A stretch of 64,000 nucleotides of DNA from CAZGSD01 sp964528305 (GCA_964528305.1 CAZGSD010000001.1:124001-188000), one strand, 5' to 3'. Positions 7,357 to 17,582 are shown, counted from the first letter of the stretch. Translations and numbers: made by a program. Notes: a model not told the origin generated them from the sequence alone.

Positions 7357-10300
7357 TTAAGTATAAAGAGCGCCGGCCAAACCGCTATGCAGCTCTTCCG
7401 CGGCCAATGTCCCCACGCTGAGGCCCTTTAGATGTTTTTGAGCGCATCCTCGAGCTAAATCGGCCAACTTTTGTGGTGCCTGTTCATGCATGTCTTTCAA
7501 ATACTTACGAGTGTCTTCCCTGAACTCTTCCTCTTGACTGGAAGTCACTCTATTCTGCTCATTGGCCTTCAAAACTGTTTGACAAAGAGACTCATAATTC
7601 CTGTCTCCGGACCACTGGGCGACGCCAGATAACAACTCTGCCATGTAATCCTCCAGCTCCTTCACATAATGTTTTACCAGACGTTTTTTATTGGTATCTA
7701 CTGGCACTTTGGAATCCTCTATGCTACCGGTCATTTTCGCATAATTTTCATCAGGCAGCACCATTTTCCTCTTTAAAATATTATTGAAATAGAGGAAAGT
7801 ATTCACCATAGTGGCAAACTCGTCCGCGCGTAATTGATTTGCGTCCTGATCGCGACCATACCCCAGACGATTGCCAGCCACAATTAATTGAGCATTGTAA
7901 CCGGCATAGGTATTTCTAATAATATTGTCATTTTCACGTGAGCCATATTGATTTTTACGCAGTAACTGAGCGATATTCGATTCAGATTGGGCCAATGGGC
8001 CGATATAATGATATAATTTAGGATCGGTATTGGGGTTAGTGATCTTGCTGGAGATGTTTTCTTTTACCAGGCTGTTATTTAAAACCTGTGAGCGAATCCA
8101 AGTAGTGAAATTTTTGCCTGCCACGAATCGATCCGCCCCACTTTTACGACCGGCATCAATATCTTTTTGAATAACTGTGCGGAAAACCTTCTGATATTCG
8201 TCCAGAGTAAATTTTCGCTTCAACAGCTCTCCCTGATCATTGAATTGGGGGCGGCCGTTTTCATCCAAGACTTCATGACCTACCACAAAATAGAAAAACA
8301 CGTTGGAATCCCGTTGCTCACCGACATAGGGCACGGCTTTGGAATAAGGCAGCAGGGGTTGGCCTTTATCATTTTTGATAGAAAGCGCAGTGATGAATAA
8401 CATCAACCCCTCCTCCAAATCCAGCTCATTGTCTTTAAGCGCTTTCGTTAATAACCCATCAAAAGTAGCTGAAGACACATCCAAACCTTTTTGGAAATCA
8501 TCAATCATTTTGCGTAATAGTGGTTTGATACCTCCCTGTAATTTGTCATAATCATGAAATTTGTCAGAGGCTTCTTTTTTTGCCTTGCTGTATGCGTTTT
8601 CATTACTACCATTTAATGAATCAAAAGTTCCTGGTCCAAATTCTTCATCAATCAGCATTTCACATTGCCCCTGGATATTGATCATCGGCGCTTTCTTGAT
8701 CACATCTAGTTCCCCAGCCTGAATAATTCTACCGACTCCCAATTTATCATGATATTTTTTGGGATAGGCGTGAGTATTAATGAGATGATTGAGAATTTTA
8801 TGTAATTCCTTGTCATCTTCCCAACGTATAAGACCTTTTTTACAGAGGTATTGCAGAGAGGCTTTTAGAACTATTTTGTTGGGTGCATTGTATAATTCTT
8901 TGAATACATCGTCCGGAGTGAGGTTGTTATCATAAAACTCTTCTTTGTCCTTCACCTGATCAGCATTATCCTTGTTATGCGCGCCAATGTATTTGTTTTC
9001 CAATTTATTCAATCCAAACAAGCCTGGATTGCCCTTGTGCAGCTGTTTACCAATAAAATTGGTACTGCGATCCATTTTTTCTTTGAAGTATTTCTCTATC
9101 TGCTCTGAGGGGGCTTTGATGAGCAACTCATAGAGCTGCATCAGATTGAGCACACGAGTGTTGTCCCAGAGATTGCCGAAATAGCCTTTGGGGGGGTGGG
9201 CTTCGTCGGCGGCTTCTGTCTTGGCGGGTTTACCGCTGTTGTCTGGGGTGGCGGCCAGGGCCTCATCCACTTTTTTGGTTTGCTCTTCCGGGTTTTTCAT
9301 CAAATCGGGGCGGGATTTGATTTCTTCCAGCTGTTCGGCGTTGGGTATAGTCCCGCCATTCTCACGGACGAGGCGATAGAAATCATTCAATGGCGTAGGC
9401 TCTCTACCCTCTATCAGGACCTGTGGGGCTCCTCCGTCCGGGTCTTTTTGAATACCGGTGACTTTCAGGACGTCTTTGGTGTGAGGATCATAAGCTGAGA
9501 TGAGGAAAAGCGGGAAGGTGGCGTTGGACAGCTGTATGGGTTGACCGTGGTCGGCTGGCCAGTTCATTTCTTTTTTGAGCTGTTCGTGATGCTCGGCAAG
9601 CAGGCTGTCTAGGGCTTTGAGGTCATCTATTTGTGGCATGGCATTGAACTGGCGATACCATTTGGCGAATTGTTCCAGACTGAGTTTTTTGGTTTGCTGA
9701 TGGCGTAGGCGATTGGCGCCATTATGAGAGATTGGGACAGAAACGGGATGGGATAGATATACGTGGCCATCGGCGACGTTTTCCACTGTGGTTTCATGTT
9801 CGGTGACAGAGCCCAATTCCTCTTCAGAAACATTTTCACGTGGAACTTGATAATGTAGCACTGTGCCGGGTTTGAGAGCTTCCGGTGGCAGGCCCAAGGA
9901 TTTTTCCAATGCCGCTGTATCAGTGAATTTTTCTGACAAATTATTATTGAGTGCCCATTTTTTGAATGCTGCTGGAGATAATTTCAAGGTTTCGCTTTCT
10001 CCGGCGCTATTAGTGATAGTGAATTCTATCATTGGGTCAAAACTGGGCGTGACCAACTGTTCCTCTGGCGCTCGATCCGGATCCTGCCCGGCTTCACCAA
10101 AAGTGATATTTTGTATATTCACCCGGGTAGTCAGGTCGGCTGTCTCTTTGCTGCCGGGCTGACCGCTAATCCATAAAGTCTGCCCGGGGCACAGGGTAGA
10201 CAAACCGGTCTCACGGCTTAATTGACGCAGCTGAGCTGCTCTGATATGGGCGATTTCGGCTTTGCTGGTTAGTTCGCGCATTTGTTTGATCAGACCACCA

Positions 10301-11193
10301 ACCAGGGTGTTGTAAGTTTCAACGTATTCATCCAATTCAGCCACCAGCTCCTCTTCCTGACGTTTAAGAGCTTTCAGAGTTTGATGGTAGGAAGTGCTTT
10401 TGGCTATGTCATGCTTCACTATTTGGGCGCCCATTGCGTCTTGAGCTCTCTGTAATTCAATGTCCGATGGCGGAGCCAGTGAATTTAAACGCTGCACCTC
10501 GGTTTCATTTAACTTTCCGGCATTTACCAGATTATCCAACCTTCTGCGAAACCCTTCATGATTCTGGCTGTCTCTTGTTAAATCAGCCAAATCTTCGCTG
10601 GAGAGAGGTGGGCGGGGTGGCTTGGGCGGTTCGCCATCGGCAGTCGCTTCCTGAGTTGGTCTGTTTTGTAATTCTTTGAGATAGGCTTGCAGTGGAGCTG
10701 GGGAAGTGATGCCTAGATAGGTATTCATTTCCTCGGGGGTCAGATAGCCATTTTGAACCAATTCTTTATGAATATTCTCGCGCTGGCTGGATATTTTGGC
10801 TAATTTGGTATAAGTACCTTCCAGCTCCCTGCCCATTTTGAGTAAATTTTGAAGAGCCGCCTGGTTGTTTTCATAAAAATTAGCGTAATCCGGGTTCTCA
10901 TCACGTTTGGCCATAAATTCATGCACGCCCTGAATTCCTCTAAATAGTCCCTGGACTCGCTTATTGATGGTCTCAGATAGGCCAGCAATTTGCTGAAACT
11001 CGCGGGGAGGGGCGGCTTGTCGCTCTGCAGCGAGGCGCTGACGTTCAGCCTGTTGCTGCCTCAGATATTGCTGGGACATGACGGCATCGGACATATCAAA
11101 ATCCTCGCCTTCATCATCCTCATTATAATTCTTAGGAAGTCTGGTGCCTGTGGGGCGGTGCCGGCCTGGTTTTGAGTTGCGTGGCTTAGCCAT
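7357..11193 (-). CDS. Large soluble protein of the envelope-associated cluster, unknown function
   Basis: 1278 residues and no evident membrane segment or signal peptide. Residues 1-60 are basic, acidic and Gln-rich (disordered). Long helical, coiled-coil-like stretches follow (about 60-165 and 235-330). The middle (about 335-640) looks beta-rich with repeated short modules, and the C-terminal half (about 690-1270) is mostly helical and charged. I recognise no family. It is the last gene of a minus-strand operon behind a VirB6-like membrane protein and two anchored proteins. This suggests a cytosolic or peripheral partner of a membrane complex, but only from context. A bidirectional terminator lies just beyond its end. 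Confidence 0.75.
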   Translation of the reverse strand: MAKPRNSKPGRHRPTGTRLPKNYNEDDEGEDFDMSDAVMSQQYLRQQQAERQRLAAERQAAPPREFQQIAGLSETINKRVQGLFRGIQGVHEFMAKRDENPDYANFYENNQAALQNLLKMGRELEGTYTKLAKISSQRENIHKELVQNGYLTPEEMNTYLGITSPAPLQAYLKELQNRPTQEATADGEPPKPPRPPLSSEDLADLTRDSQNHEGFRRRLDNLVNAGKLNETEVQRLNSLAPPSDIELQRAQDAMGAQIVKHDIAKSTSYHQTLKALKRQEEELVAELDEYVETYNTLVGGLIKQMRELTSKAEIAHIRAAQLRQLSRETGLSTLCPGQTLWISGQPGSKETADLTTRVNIQNITFGEAGQDPDRAPEEQLVTPSFDPMIEFTITNSAGESETLKLSPAAFKKWALNNNLSEKFTDTAALEKSLGLPPEALKPGTVLHYQVPRENVSEEELGSVTEHETTVENVADGHVYLSHPVSVPISHNGANRLRHQQTKKLSLEQFAKWYRQFNAMPQIDDLKALDSLLAEHHEQLKKEMNWPADHGQPIQLSNATFPLFLISAYDPHTKDVLKVTGIQKDPDGGAPQVLIEGREPTPLNDFYRLVRENGGTIPNAEQLEEIKSRPDLMKNPEEQTKKVDEALAATPDNSGKPAKTEAADEAHPPKGYFGNLWDNTRVLNLMQLYELLIKAPSEQIEKYFKEKMDRSTNFIGKQLHKGNPGLFGLNKLENKYIGAHNKDNADQVKDKEEFYDNNLTPDDVFKELYNAPNKIVLKASLQYLCKKGLIRWEDDKELHKILNHLINTHAYPKKYHDKLGVGRIIQAGELDVIKKAPMINIQGQCEMLIDEEFGPGTFDSLNGSNENAYSKAKKEASDKFHDYDKLQGGIKPLLRKMIDDFQKGLDVSSATFDGLLTKALKDNELDLEEGLMLFITALSIKNDKGQPLLPYSKAVPYVGEQRDSNVFFYFVVGHEVLDENGRPQFNDQGELLKRKFTLDEYQKVFRTVIQKDIDAGRKSGADRFVAGKNFTTWIRSQVLNNSLVKENISSKITNPNTDPKLYHYIGPLAQSESNIAQLLRKNQYGSRENDNIIRNTYAGYNAQLIVAGNRLGYGRDQDANQLRADEFATMVNTFLYFNNILKRKMVLPDENYAKMTGSIEDSKVPVDTNKKRLVKHYVKELEDYMAELLSGVAQWSGDRNYESLCQTVLKANEQNRVTSSQEEEFREDTRKYLKDMHEQAPQKLADLARGCAQKHLKGLSVGTLAAEELHSGLAGALYT

Positions 11194-11245
11194 TAATGAG
11201 GAAAGAAATCAATTATAATTATACGGGCTTGTAGGATTTGTCAAG

Positions 11246-13483
11246 TTAGGGTGAGGTGGTTGGAGATGCTGGGGTGGGAGTGAGGCCGGTGGCGGAAGAG
11301 CCATCCTTCAGAATATTGTCAACCAACGCCTCTGCATCATTCGCCTTTTTAAGGTTTTTTTTGAATTCCTGAATCAAATGCTCTCGTACTGGTTTTTTGT
11401 CGGCGTCTGTGGGTAGAGCGTCATAGGACTGTTTTAACTTTCCAGCCTTAATGCTGTCATTAATCTTGCCGTCTGGTTTAACAATATCAGCTACTTTCAA
11501 ATCGCCTAAAACCGCAGTGATTTTTTCCACTTTGGTGGTGGCCTCTTTCACATCCTTGATGGCGGTGGTTGTGGCACTATTATCGCCAGAATCTTTAGCT
11601 TTTTCCAAAGCCTGGATCTTGGCTCCCAGATCTTTTGTAGCATCTCTCAAAATCGTATTGCTGGCGTTTGGTGATGTACTAGCCTTGTGTGCGACATCTT
11701 GAGCTTCTTTCAAAGCCTCAGTAGCACCGGCCGGACTGATTTTCATTTGATTATCAGCCACAAATTTCTCCAGTACCTCTTTTGCTACATTCCCGGCCTT
11801 GAGATCATCAGTGAATTTTTTTAAATCATTATTGTACTTGCTTGGTATATTCCTGACATCTGATTTGAATCTATTCAAAGTATCGGCTATAGCTGACTGC
11901 ACTTCTTTGTTAGTAGCATGGCTGCCGCTGGAGGCTTCGGCTATGGCTTCTTGCGCCGCTTTCAAATCATTGCCACTGGCGGCTTTTTGTAGTTTATTGA
12001 CTATTTCTTTTTTGGGATCCAGGCGATCCTTCTCCTGCCACTCCGCAATCTTTTGAGCCGGCAAATTCAAACTGCTGGCCAGAGAGGCCAGGCCTTTTTT
12101 GCCACCACCATCCACGGGTAGTATTGGCGCATAGAGAGGCATTTTGGCCAGACTGGTGCCGAAGCCGCCCACTGCTCCTTTGATGGCATCGACTGCGCCC
12201 TGGGCCTTGGTGCCTTTCATGGCTTCGAAGACAGCCATCCAGATAAAGGCGGCGGTGGCCAGGCCAGCCATCAAATCTTGAATAGTACTCATGCCAGAGG
12301 TGATGGCGCCCAAATCCGCCGGATTGGTGGATAATTGCACGCCGGGAGAGATTTGTTTGAGCTGGGCTATCATAATCATGCCTATGGTGAGCACGATGGA
12401 GACTTTGACAGGCACCAGGGCATGGCTCATAAATAAGCCGAAAAATGGATCATTGTCACTTAAAGTATCTTTTACTTTTTTGAAAGCTATGCCTAAGAAA
12501 GACAGTGGTGAAATAGCTATGGAAATCCAAAGCACTACCACGCGGGCCAGTAGTACGACGAATAGTGCTATGAAAGAAGTGCTGTAAATGGTCAGGAAAA
12601 TTACGGAAAAAATAGTATTGATGGCGAGACTATCTAGACCTGTGACATGAGTCGGATTAAGAGTGTCAATTTTACCTATATCCATCAGCTCCAGGGCCAG
12701 TACCAGGGCGACATTGCGGGAGTTGAAGGTGCTGAAAAAACTCTGGGCGCCGTTTTTTAAGGCGACGGTGGGAGATTTGGATTGGTCTGCTTGGCCTGAT
12801 TGACCAGCACCTGCGGCTGGAGCCCCACTTGATTTGGTGTCAGTTTTGGCCGGGTCGCTGGCTTTGCTACAAAATGGATTCTCATGACTCTGATTTTTGA
12901 CGAGAATTTTTTTACAAAGGGTGTCATCTAGTTTTTTGGCACCCTCCGGGGTAGCGTATTTTTTGAGTGAATCAGAAGCCATTGGCACGGCGAAAATGGC
13001 AGTGGTGGTGATATTGACAGTATCCAGCACCACTTTACAAAGCATGAAGGAAAAATTAACGGCAATCAGACCTATGGCGACTTTTGGTAAAACCGCTTTG
13101 ATGCTGAAATCGTCACTACCGCCCACACCAACAATATTGTAAATAGCCACAGCCAGCAGCCCCAAGACAAACATAATATTCACAAAATCCCGAACGGCGC
13201 TCCAGATATTGAGCAGGACGGTTTGCATACCACCGCTAAAGAGCAGATCGTTGTTGAGCAGCCCTCCAATCATCAGCAGCACCGGCCAGAGAAAGACCTG
13301 CATGGCCTGGAGAATGATATCGAAAAATTTAAATGCCTCGGTGCCCCCACTCTTTAGAGCTTGGCTAAGAGCGTCAAATCCCTCAGCGTGTGCCAGCAGA
13401 GGCATAGCCAGCATTAAAGTTGTAGCCAAGATATAAGCCAGGCGGCGGTAGCGATACTTATTGTAGAGGTTTTTAAAATTCAT
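11246..13483 (-). CDS. Polytopic membrane protein, VirB6/TrbL-like architecture
   Basis: 745 residues. A signal-peptide-like N-terminus ends in AHAEG (about residue 34). Several membrane helices lie between about 55 and 160 and between 280 and 440. The segment ARVVVLWISIAISPLSFLG is very like the hydrophobic core of VirB6/TrbL-type proteins, the inner-membrane channel components of type IV secretion systems. The last 300 residues are hydrophilic, Ala/Lys/Asp-rich helices. No VirB4-type ATPase is in the window, so a secretion role is only suggested. It lies 4 nt after the preceding gene in the operon. The fold call is moderate; the function is inferred. Confidence 0.6.
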   Translation of the reverse strand: MNFKNLYNKYRYRRLAYILATTLMLAMPLLAHAEGFDALSQALKSGGTEAFKFFDIILQAMQVFLWPVLLMIGGLLNNDLLFSGGMQTVLLNIWSAVRDFVNIMFVLGLLAVAIYNIVGVGGSDDFSIKAVLPKVAIGLIAVNFSFMLCKVVLDTVNITTTAIFAVPMASDSLKKYATPEGAKKLDDTLCKKILVKNQSHENPFCSKASDPAKTDTKSSGAPAAGAGQSGQADQSKSPTVALKNGAQSFFSTFNSRNVALVLALELMDIGKIDTLNPTHVTGLDSLAINTIFSVIFLTIYSTSFIALFVVLLARVVVLWISIAISPLSFLGIAFKKVKDTLSDNDPFFGLFMSHALVPVKVSIVLTIGMIMIAQLKQISPGVQLSTNPADLGAITSGMSTIQDLMAGLATAAFIWMAVFEAMKGTKAQGAVDAIKGAVGGFGTSLAKMPLYAPILPVDGGGKKGLASLASSLNLPAQKIAEWQEKDRLDPKKEIVNKLQKAASGNDLKAAQEAIAEASSGSHATNKEVQSAIADTLNRFKSDVRNIPSKYNNDLKKFTDDLKAGNVAKEVLEKFVADNQMKISPAGATEALKEAQDVAHKASTSPNASNTILRDATKDLGAKIQALEKAKDSGDNSATTTAIKDVKEATTKVEKITAVLGDLKVADIVKPDGKINDSIKAGKLKQSYDALPTDADKKPVREHLIQEFKKNLKKANDAEALVDNILKDGSSATGLTPTPASPTTSP

Positions 13484-13487
13484 ATTT

Positions 13488-15194
13488 TTATGTGAGGCTA
13501 TTGATAGCGGCTGCGCTGAAAGTGGCTAATAATGGTAGGCCAGTGGCGACGGCAACGATGGCAGCGCGATAGTTTTTTGGCTGAGGTTGTTGAGTGGCAG
13601 CCACAGAAATTCCTGGGACTGGAGCTCTACCGGAGGCCTGGGTAGCAGCCATGGCCGGCTGCTGAGACATAGCAGAGGCAGATGCGCTTAACTGAGCTGG
13701 TTGGCTGGCGCTGATTTTCGGCATGATACGGCGGGGGGTGACACTGGAGAGTAGAGGCGCCGCCACGGTGCGGGGCGTGGGGATGAGGGGGAGATTTACT
13801 GAATCGCCGGGAGATTTGGTAAAAGGAATGGCGTAAGTGGCGGCGCCGGCAGGGTTTTTGGCAGTATTATGGCTGCTGGAACTATCGCTAGTAGGAAAAC
13901 TGAGTGGACGATTAGGGCCAGCTGGTGGGTGCTGCGGCAAACGCTGATCACTGCTGACTTGATACTCCTGGGCTTCCTGAAGTTTTTTATAAAGAGCCAA
14001 GAGAGGTGTGCGCAGCTGAGCTATGTCTGTCGGCGCCAATTTGAGCTGGGGATTGGCTGGAGAGTCCTGGTCTGGCTTTGGATAGATAGAAAAATGCATG
14101 GTGGGATGATCGTTGAGCCTGTCTTTGACACTGTCTATCACAACTCGGGCAGCTACTCCCTGCCCGTCCTGGACAAAAAAGACGGCATTACTGCCCTGGC
14201 CGGATTTGTCCAAATGCACTCCCGTGCCTGACAAAATGGCACTAAAACCATCTCCAGCCACTTGAAATGGCCCAGCTGGTATAGATAAAGCATAGTCGGA
14301 AGCAGATAGGGCTGTGTATTGTAATTGCCGGGCCTGACGCTGATTGAGAATTTGTAATAATTGACTGAAAGTTCTATGAGTTGATGCAGATGTGGATTTA
14401 GTTGTAGCTATATCCGCATGTACAGCACGGCGATCCAAAGCCTTTGGTGAGATCAAAGTTTCTACCCGGCCAGTAGCTGATAAAGCCACTGCTAACCCAG
14501 GAAAACGCCGACTCACATATTCACGCAGCATAGCAGCCAACTGCTCCCCTTTTAGTCCCTGCTGGCGCAACTCGGCTTTTTGCCCGGCCAATTCCGCTAA
14601 CTCGGCATGGGATAGGACAGTATCAAATTCCCCGCTGCTGCCACGCACCAAAATCTGCTCGCCCAACCCCTGATAGGGATTGACCGGCTCGGTGCTGGTG
14701 GGCCCAGTTTTTTTGCGCCCTGCTTCCAATAGAGCTATCTCACGCTGCTCCACACTGTGCAAGAGCGGCTTGACTAAACCGTTTAATAATAATTCTTTTT
14801 GAAAAACATCAAATACTGGTTGCCCCTGATCTTTTTCGCCTCCAGCAAAGCCTGGACGCAATCTATCCAGGCGCTGAAAATTATAAGTGCAGAAGCGTAA
14901 CTGTTGATGCAGTTGATCAAAGAAAAAGGCCTGATCTGTGGGAGAATTGCTGAAAGGACGGAGAGGACGGGGGGTGTTGATATTGCCGTCCAGATAAAAA
15001 TACTTGCGGAAAAATAACTGTTTTTCCGGCTTGAGATTGATAAAAGGTGTCTGTTGATTAGCTGAAAAAATCACTTCATGTAGCGGAGCCAAAGTCTGGT
15101 CTTTTTTCTCGATAAATTTAGCTTCATCGATCAAAATTTCCTGTACCAGGATTTCCAGATTGCGGGTGAATTGTGCGTCTATTTTGACATTCAT
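13488..15194 (-). CDS. Tail-anchored protein of the envelope cluster, unknown function
   Basis: 568 residues. A folded N-terminal part (1-390) has no recognisable motif. A Pro/Ser/Ala/Gln-rich linker follows (about 400-530), then one C-terminal hydrophobic segment (about 542-568). The layout is that of a tail-anchored protein with a long flexible stalk. Its ATG overlaps the stop of the upstream gene (ATGA at 15191-15194), so the two are translationally coupled. It belongs to the same operon as the VirB6-like protein and probably to the same complex. Confidence 0.7.
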   Translation of the reverse strand: MNVKIDAQFTRNLEILVQEILIDEAKFIEKKDQTLAPLHEVIFSANQQTPFINLKPEKQLFFRKYFYLDGNINTPRPLRPFSNSPTDQAFFFDQLHQQLRFCTYNFQRLDRLRPGFAGGEKDQGQPVFDVFQKELLLNGLVKPLLHSVEQREIALLEAGRKKTGPTSTEPVNPYQGLGEQILVRGSSGEFDTVLSHAELAELAGQKAELRQQGLKGEQLAAMLREYVSRRFPGLAVALSATGRVETLISPKALDRRAVHADIATTKSTSASTHRTFSQLLQILNQRQARQLQYTALSASDYALSIPAGPFQVAGDGFSAILSGTGVHLDKSGQGSNAVFFVQDGQGVAARVVIDSVKDRLNDHPTMHFSIYPKPDQDSPANPQLKLAPTDIAQLRTPLLALYKKLQEAQEYQVSSDQRLPQHPPAGPNRPLSFPTSDSSSSHNTAKNPAGAATYAIPFTKSPGDSVNLPLIPTPRTVAAPLLSSVTPRRIMPKISASQPAQLSASASAMSQQPAMAATQASGRAPVPGISVAATQQPQPKNYRAAIVAVATGLPLLATFSAAAINSLT

Positions 15195-16777
15195 GCTTTT
15201 GCTGATGTTAAGCCCTGCTCTTGATGGAATTTGTCGGAATAAGCTTGTAATTTAGGCGCTTCGTCAATTTTTAATTCGGTTAAAACAATCATCACTCCCT
15301 GCAGAGACTGCTTGAAATTAATATCTTTACTACCGCCGGAAGCGTAAGCTTTCTGCAATAACTCCAATTGATGGGGACCGGCTTTGGCAACCAGTAAATT
15401 GTAATCCATTGCCACGTCTTTTCCCTGGCTTTTTTGTTCGTAGGCCAGGCTCTGTACCAGGTCCAGACCTGTTTTTTTCACGCCTCCTGGGAATTCATCT
15501 GGCGTAAGTAGAAAATCCAATAAAAAAGGATTGCGACCAATTTCATTTTTTAGAGTGGTCTCCAGCTCATTTTGGGCAATAGTCTGTTTTTCGGCTTTTT
15601 GTTTGGGGCCGTCGAAAGCTGAAACAGCAGTGGTTTTTATGTCATTGTAGGTATCAGGCGAAACTACTTTCACCACGCCCAAGGTGCCGGCGGTGGCGGC
15701 GGCTGTACCCATCCAGAAATAGGGGCCGAAACTGCCAGCTTTGGCGTTAACCAGGGCTGTAGCCAAGCCCCAAAGCGCTGTCAGCATCATCAATCCGGGC
15801 GTGCCGGCTATTTTAAGCACAGGGTTTTCGGCGGTGCGGCCCTGCTGCGTCTGAACGACGGCAGCTAGTTGTTTCTGATAATCCTCCTGTTTTTTGGCTA
15901 GATCACCATTGGTCAGCTGGGCTTGTAACAGGGCCGCGGCCTCGGCCGGCAGTTTGCCGCTACCAATCAAGGCCTGCAACTGTAAATTGTTGATTTGCCC
16001 GGACTCCAGTAAACTATTTAAAATTTCTACAGATTGATTAACCGGCTTGCTCTGCAGACAAGTTTCCATAAATTCCATTTTTTGGGCTGGTGACAAAAGG
16101 CCAATCACAACACCAACCTGGCTGGATTCAAAAATATGCCCCAAATTCTTTTGATCGACGCTACCAGACAAGCTGAGTGGCTGGGCCTGATCGACCAGAA
16201 GCTGCATTTCTTTTTTGTCCAATTGTTCATGGCGCAGGACTTTGAGACATAATTTTTCCAGCTCGGGATTGGCGCGTAATTTGGTCATGGCTTCCATCAT
16301 GGCTTCCAGTTTGACTAAATCGGCGTCATTCAACTGCCCCAAACCACGCACATGAGCGATGATCTGCTCATAGGGCACATAGATGTTTTCCAACTGTTTA
16401 TCAGTCTCCGCTAGAACCTGTTTGGCCAGCTCAGCTCGAGCTGCTGGCGCTGAATCCATCAATTCCGCAATTTGCTGGGCATATCGATTTTTTGCGTCTT
16501 GAGCGGCCTCGCGCAGACGATTGATCTGTTTGGCAGTTAATTGCTCAGCGCCGGCCTCCCCCACTGAACCGCTACTGCGAAAACGATTCTGCAAAGCTTC
16601 GATTTTCTGTTCATAGGCGGCAGCTTTCTTGTCGACCGTTTCATTGAAAGTTTGCACATCATGGCCTTCCGCTCCCGCTGCTGGAGTTGGGGCTTTGGTT
16701 TGATCCACGGCTACCGCCGCCCGCTCTACTGGCCGGCTGGGATTTTGCTCCGGAGATGTTTGGGTTTCACCTGCCAT
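15191..16777 (-). CDS. Helical protein with central membrane hairpin, unknown function
   Basis: 528 residues. The first 60 residues are disordered (Pro/Ala/Thr). A long helical region (about 45-320) follows, then a pair of hydrophobic segments (about 330-375) and a helical C-terminal domain. I recognise no family. The gene is second in the five-gene minus-strand operon, 5 nt after the DUF5673-like gene, and overlaps the next gene by 4 nt. The arrangement points to an envelope complex. Confidence 0.7.
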   Translation of the reverse strand: MAGETQTSPEQNPSRPVERAAVAVDQTKAPTPAAGAEGHDVQTFNETVDKKAAAYEQKIEALQNRFRSSGSVGEAGAEQLTAKQINRLREAAQDAKNRYAQQIAELMDSAPAARAELAKQVLAETDKQLENIYVPYEQIIAHVRGLGQLNDADLVKLEAMMEAMTKLRANPELEKLCLKVLRHEQLDKKEMQLLVDQAQPLSLSGSVDQKNLGHIFESSQVGVVIGLLSPAQKMEFMETCLQSKPVNQSVEILNSLLESGQINNLQLQALIGSGKLPAEAAALLQAQLTNGDLAKKQEDYQKQLAAVVQTQQGRTAENPVLKIAGTPGLMMLTALWGLATALVNAKAGSFGPYFWMGTAAATAGTLGVVKVVSPDTYNDIKTTAVSAFDGPKQKAEKQTIAQNELETTLKNEIGRNPFLLDFLLTPDEFPGGVKKTGLDLVQSLAYEQKSQGKDVAMDYNLLVAKAGPHQLELLQKAYASGGSKDINFKQSLQGVMIVLTELKIDEAPKLQAYSDKFHQEQGLTSAKA

Positions 16778-16782
16778 GGATT

Positions 16783-17355
16783 TTATAATTTAAATAAACG
16801 CAAAAGATGCTCGGTCCAATGCTCTTGAACACCGGTCATTTCACTTAAGTATTGCTCCAAAAAAGCCCGCACGGCCTGGGGATTCTGATTTTCCAGCTCG
16901 ATGATGAGATCAGGTAATAGGCCTTCTTTCAGACGCAATCCTAATTTCCTGACAGTAGGTGGCTGATAGAGAATCCAAAAACAGGAAATATCGGCATAGG
17001 GAATTTGACGATGGCCTATTTTCACTCCCAATTCGGATAAATTCACTTTGGTGTGACGTGGCGGATGATATTCGTGAGTGAAATAATAAACCGCTGCGAA
17101 AACCACAGTGGCCACCAGCATGGTCCAATTGCCGCTGAATGCCTCCAAAATGATAACCGCCAGCAGTATCAATGCGGCCGCCCCCCACCAGCGTAGAGAC
17201 TTGGGATGCTGCAAATATTCCGGAGCTATCCAGGAAAAAACTGCTTTGTTGAAATCCGGCACAGCATGGCTTTCATCCAGATTTTCTTCGAAAACTGAAG
17301 GATGATAGAGGGGGTCTCTCTGGCCTGATTGGCGAAGGGGCCGTAAAAATGCCAT
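16783..17355 (-). CDS. DUF5673-like small membrane protein
   Basis: 190 residues. A soluble N-terminus contains the motif SWIAPEY, followed by two adjacent membrane helices (about 57-92) and a C-terminal beta-rich domain in which a conserved-looking IPYADISCFWILY segment can be seen. This plan matches the DUF5673-type proteins that are frequent in Patescibacteria, but the match is from memory of the pattern. It is the first gene of the operon, directly behind an extended -10 promoter. The function is unknown. Confidence 0.6.
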   Translation of the reverse strand: MAFLRPLRQSGQRDPLYHPSVFEENLDESHAVPDFNKAVFSWIAPEYLQHPKSLRWWGAAALILLAVIILEAFSGNWTMLVATVVFAAVYYFTHEYHPPRHTKVNLSELGVKIGHRQIPYADISCFWILYQPPTVRKLGLRLKEGLLPDLIIELENQNPQAVRAFLEQYLSEMTGVQEHWTEHLLRLFKL

Positions 17356-17380
17356 AAATTGATTCTACTAAAATCCTTTA

Positions 17381-17409
17381 ATTATAGCATAAAAACGCCC
17401 TTTTCTGAA
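17381..17409 (-). promoter_or_regulatory. Promoter of the five-gene envelope operon
   Basis: On the minus strand TTCAGA (17409-17404), a 17-bp spacer and TGC-TATAAT (-10 at 17386-17381, extended). The predicted start is near 17374, about 19 nt before ATG 17355. Confidence 0.65.
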
Positions 17410-17483
17410 GTCTGCCACCCCTGGACCACTACAGTTTGTATTGCCTTTTAAGCGTATTGTGGTGTCGGTATTTTTCAATTTCC

Positions 17484-17512
17484 TTGCCTTTACCAGATTG
17501 ATTTGCTAGATT
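17484..17512 (+). promoter_or_regulatory. Promoter of rpsF-rpsR
   Basis: TTGCCT (17484-17489), 17 bp, and TAGATT (17507-17512) with an extended TGC. The predicted start near 17519 leaves a leader of about 94 nt. Confidence 0.5.
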
Positions 17513-17543
17513 TGCTGCGCTTCTTTGTGCTTTTTGGTCAGTA

Positions 17544-17582
17544 CCCGAGGGATTTTATCCTTGGGGAAGCTACCGGAAGGCT
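17544..17582 (+). promoter_or_regulatory. Structured rpsF leader, possible S6:S18 autoregulatory site
   Basis: Bases 17544-17553 pair with 17557-17566 (one mismatch, one G-U). A second short stem (17568-17571 with 17579-17582) encloses a loop containing ACCGG. Many bacteria control this operon through an S6:S18-binding leader hairpin with an unpaired CCG. The CCG here is suggestive, but I cannot confirm the consensus fold. Confidence 0.3.

Noticed and set aside
7357..17355. Complete type IV secretion system
   Set aside because: Only a VirB6-like protein is visible; no VirB4, VirD4, VirB11 or relaxase genes lie in the window.
17411..17425. CTGCCACCCCT shared between 17.41 and 21.58 kb
   Set aside because: Only 11 bp match and the flanks are unrelated; this is expected by chance.
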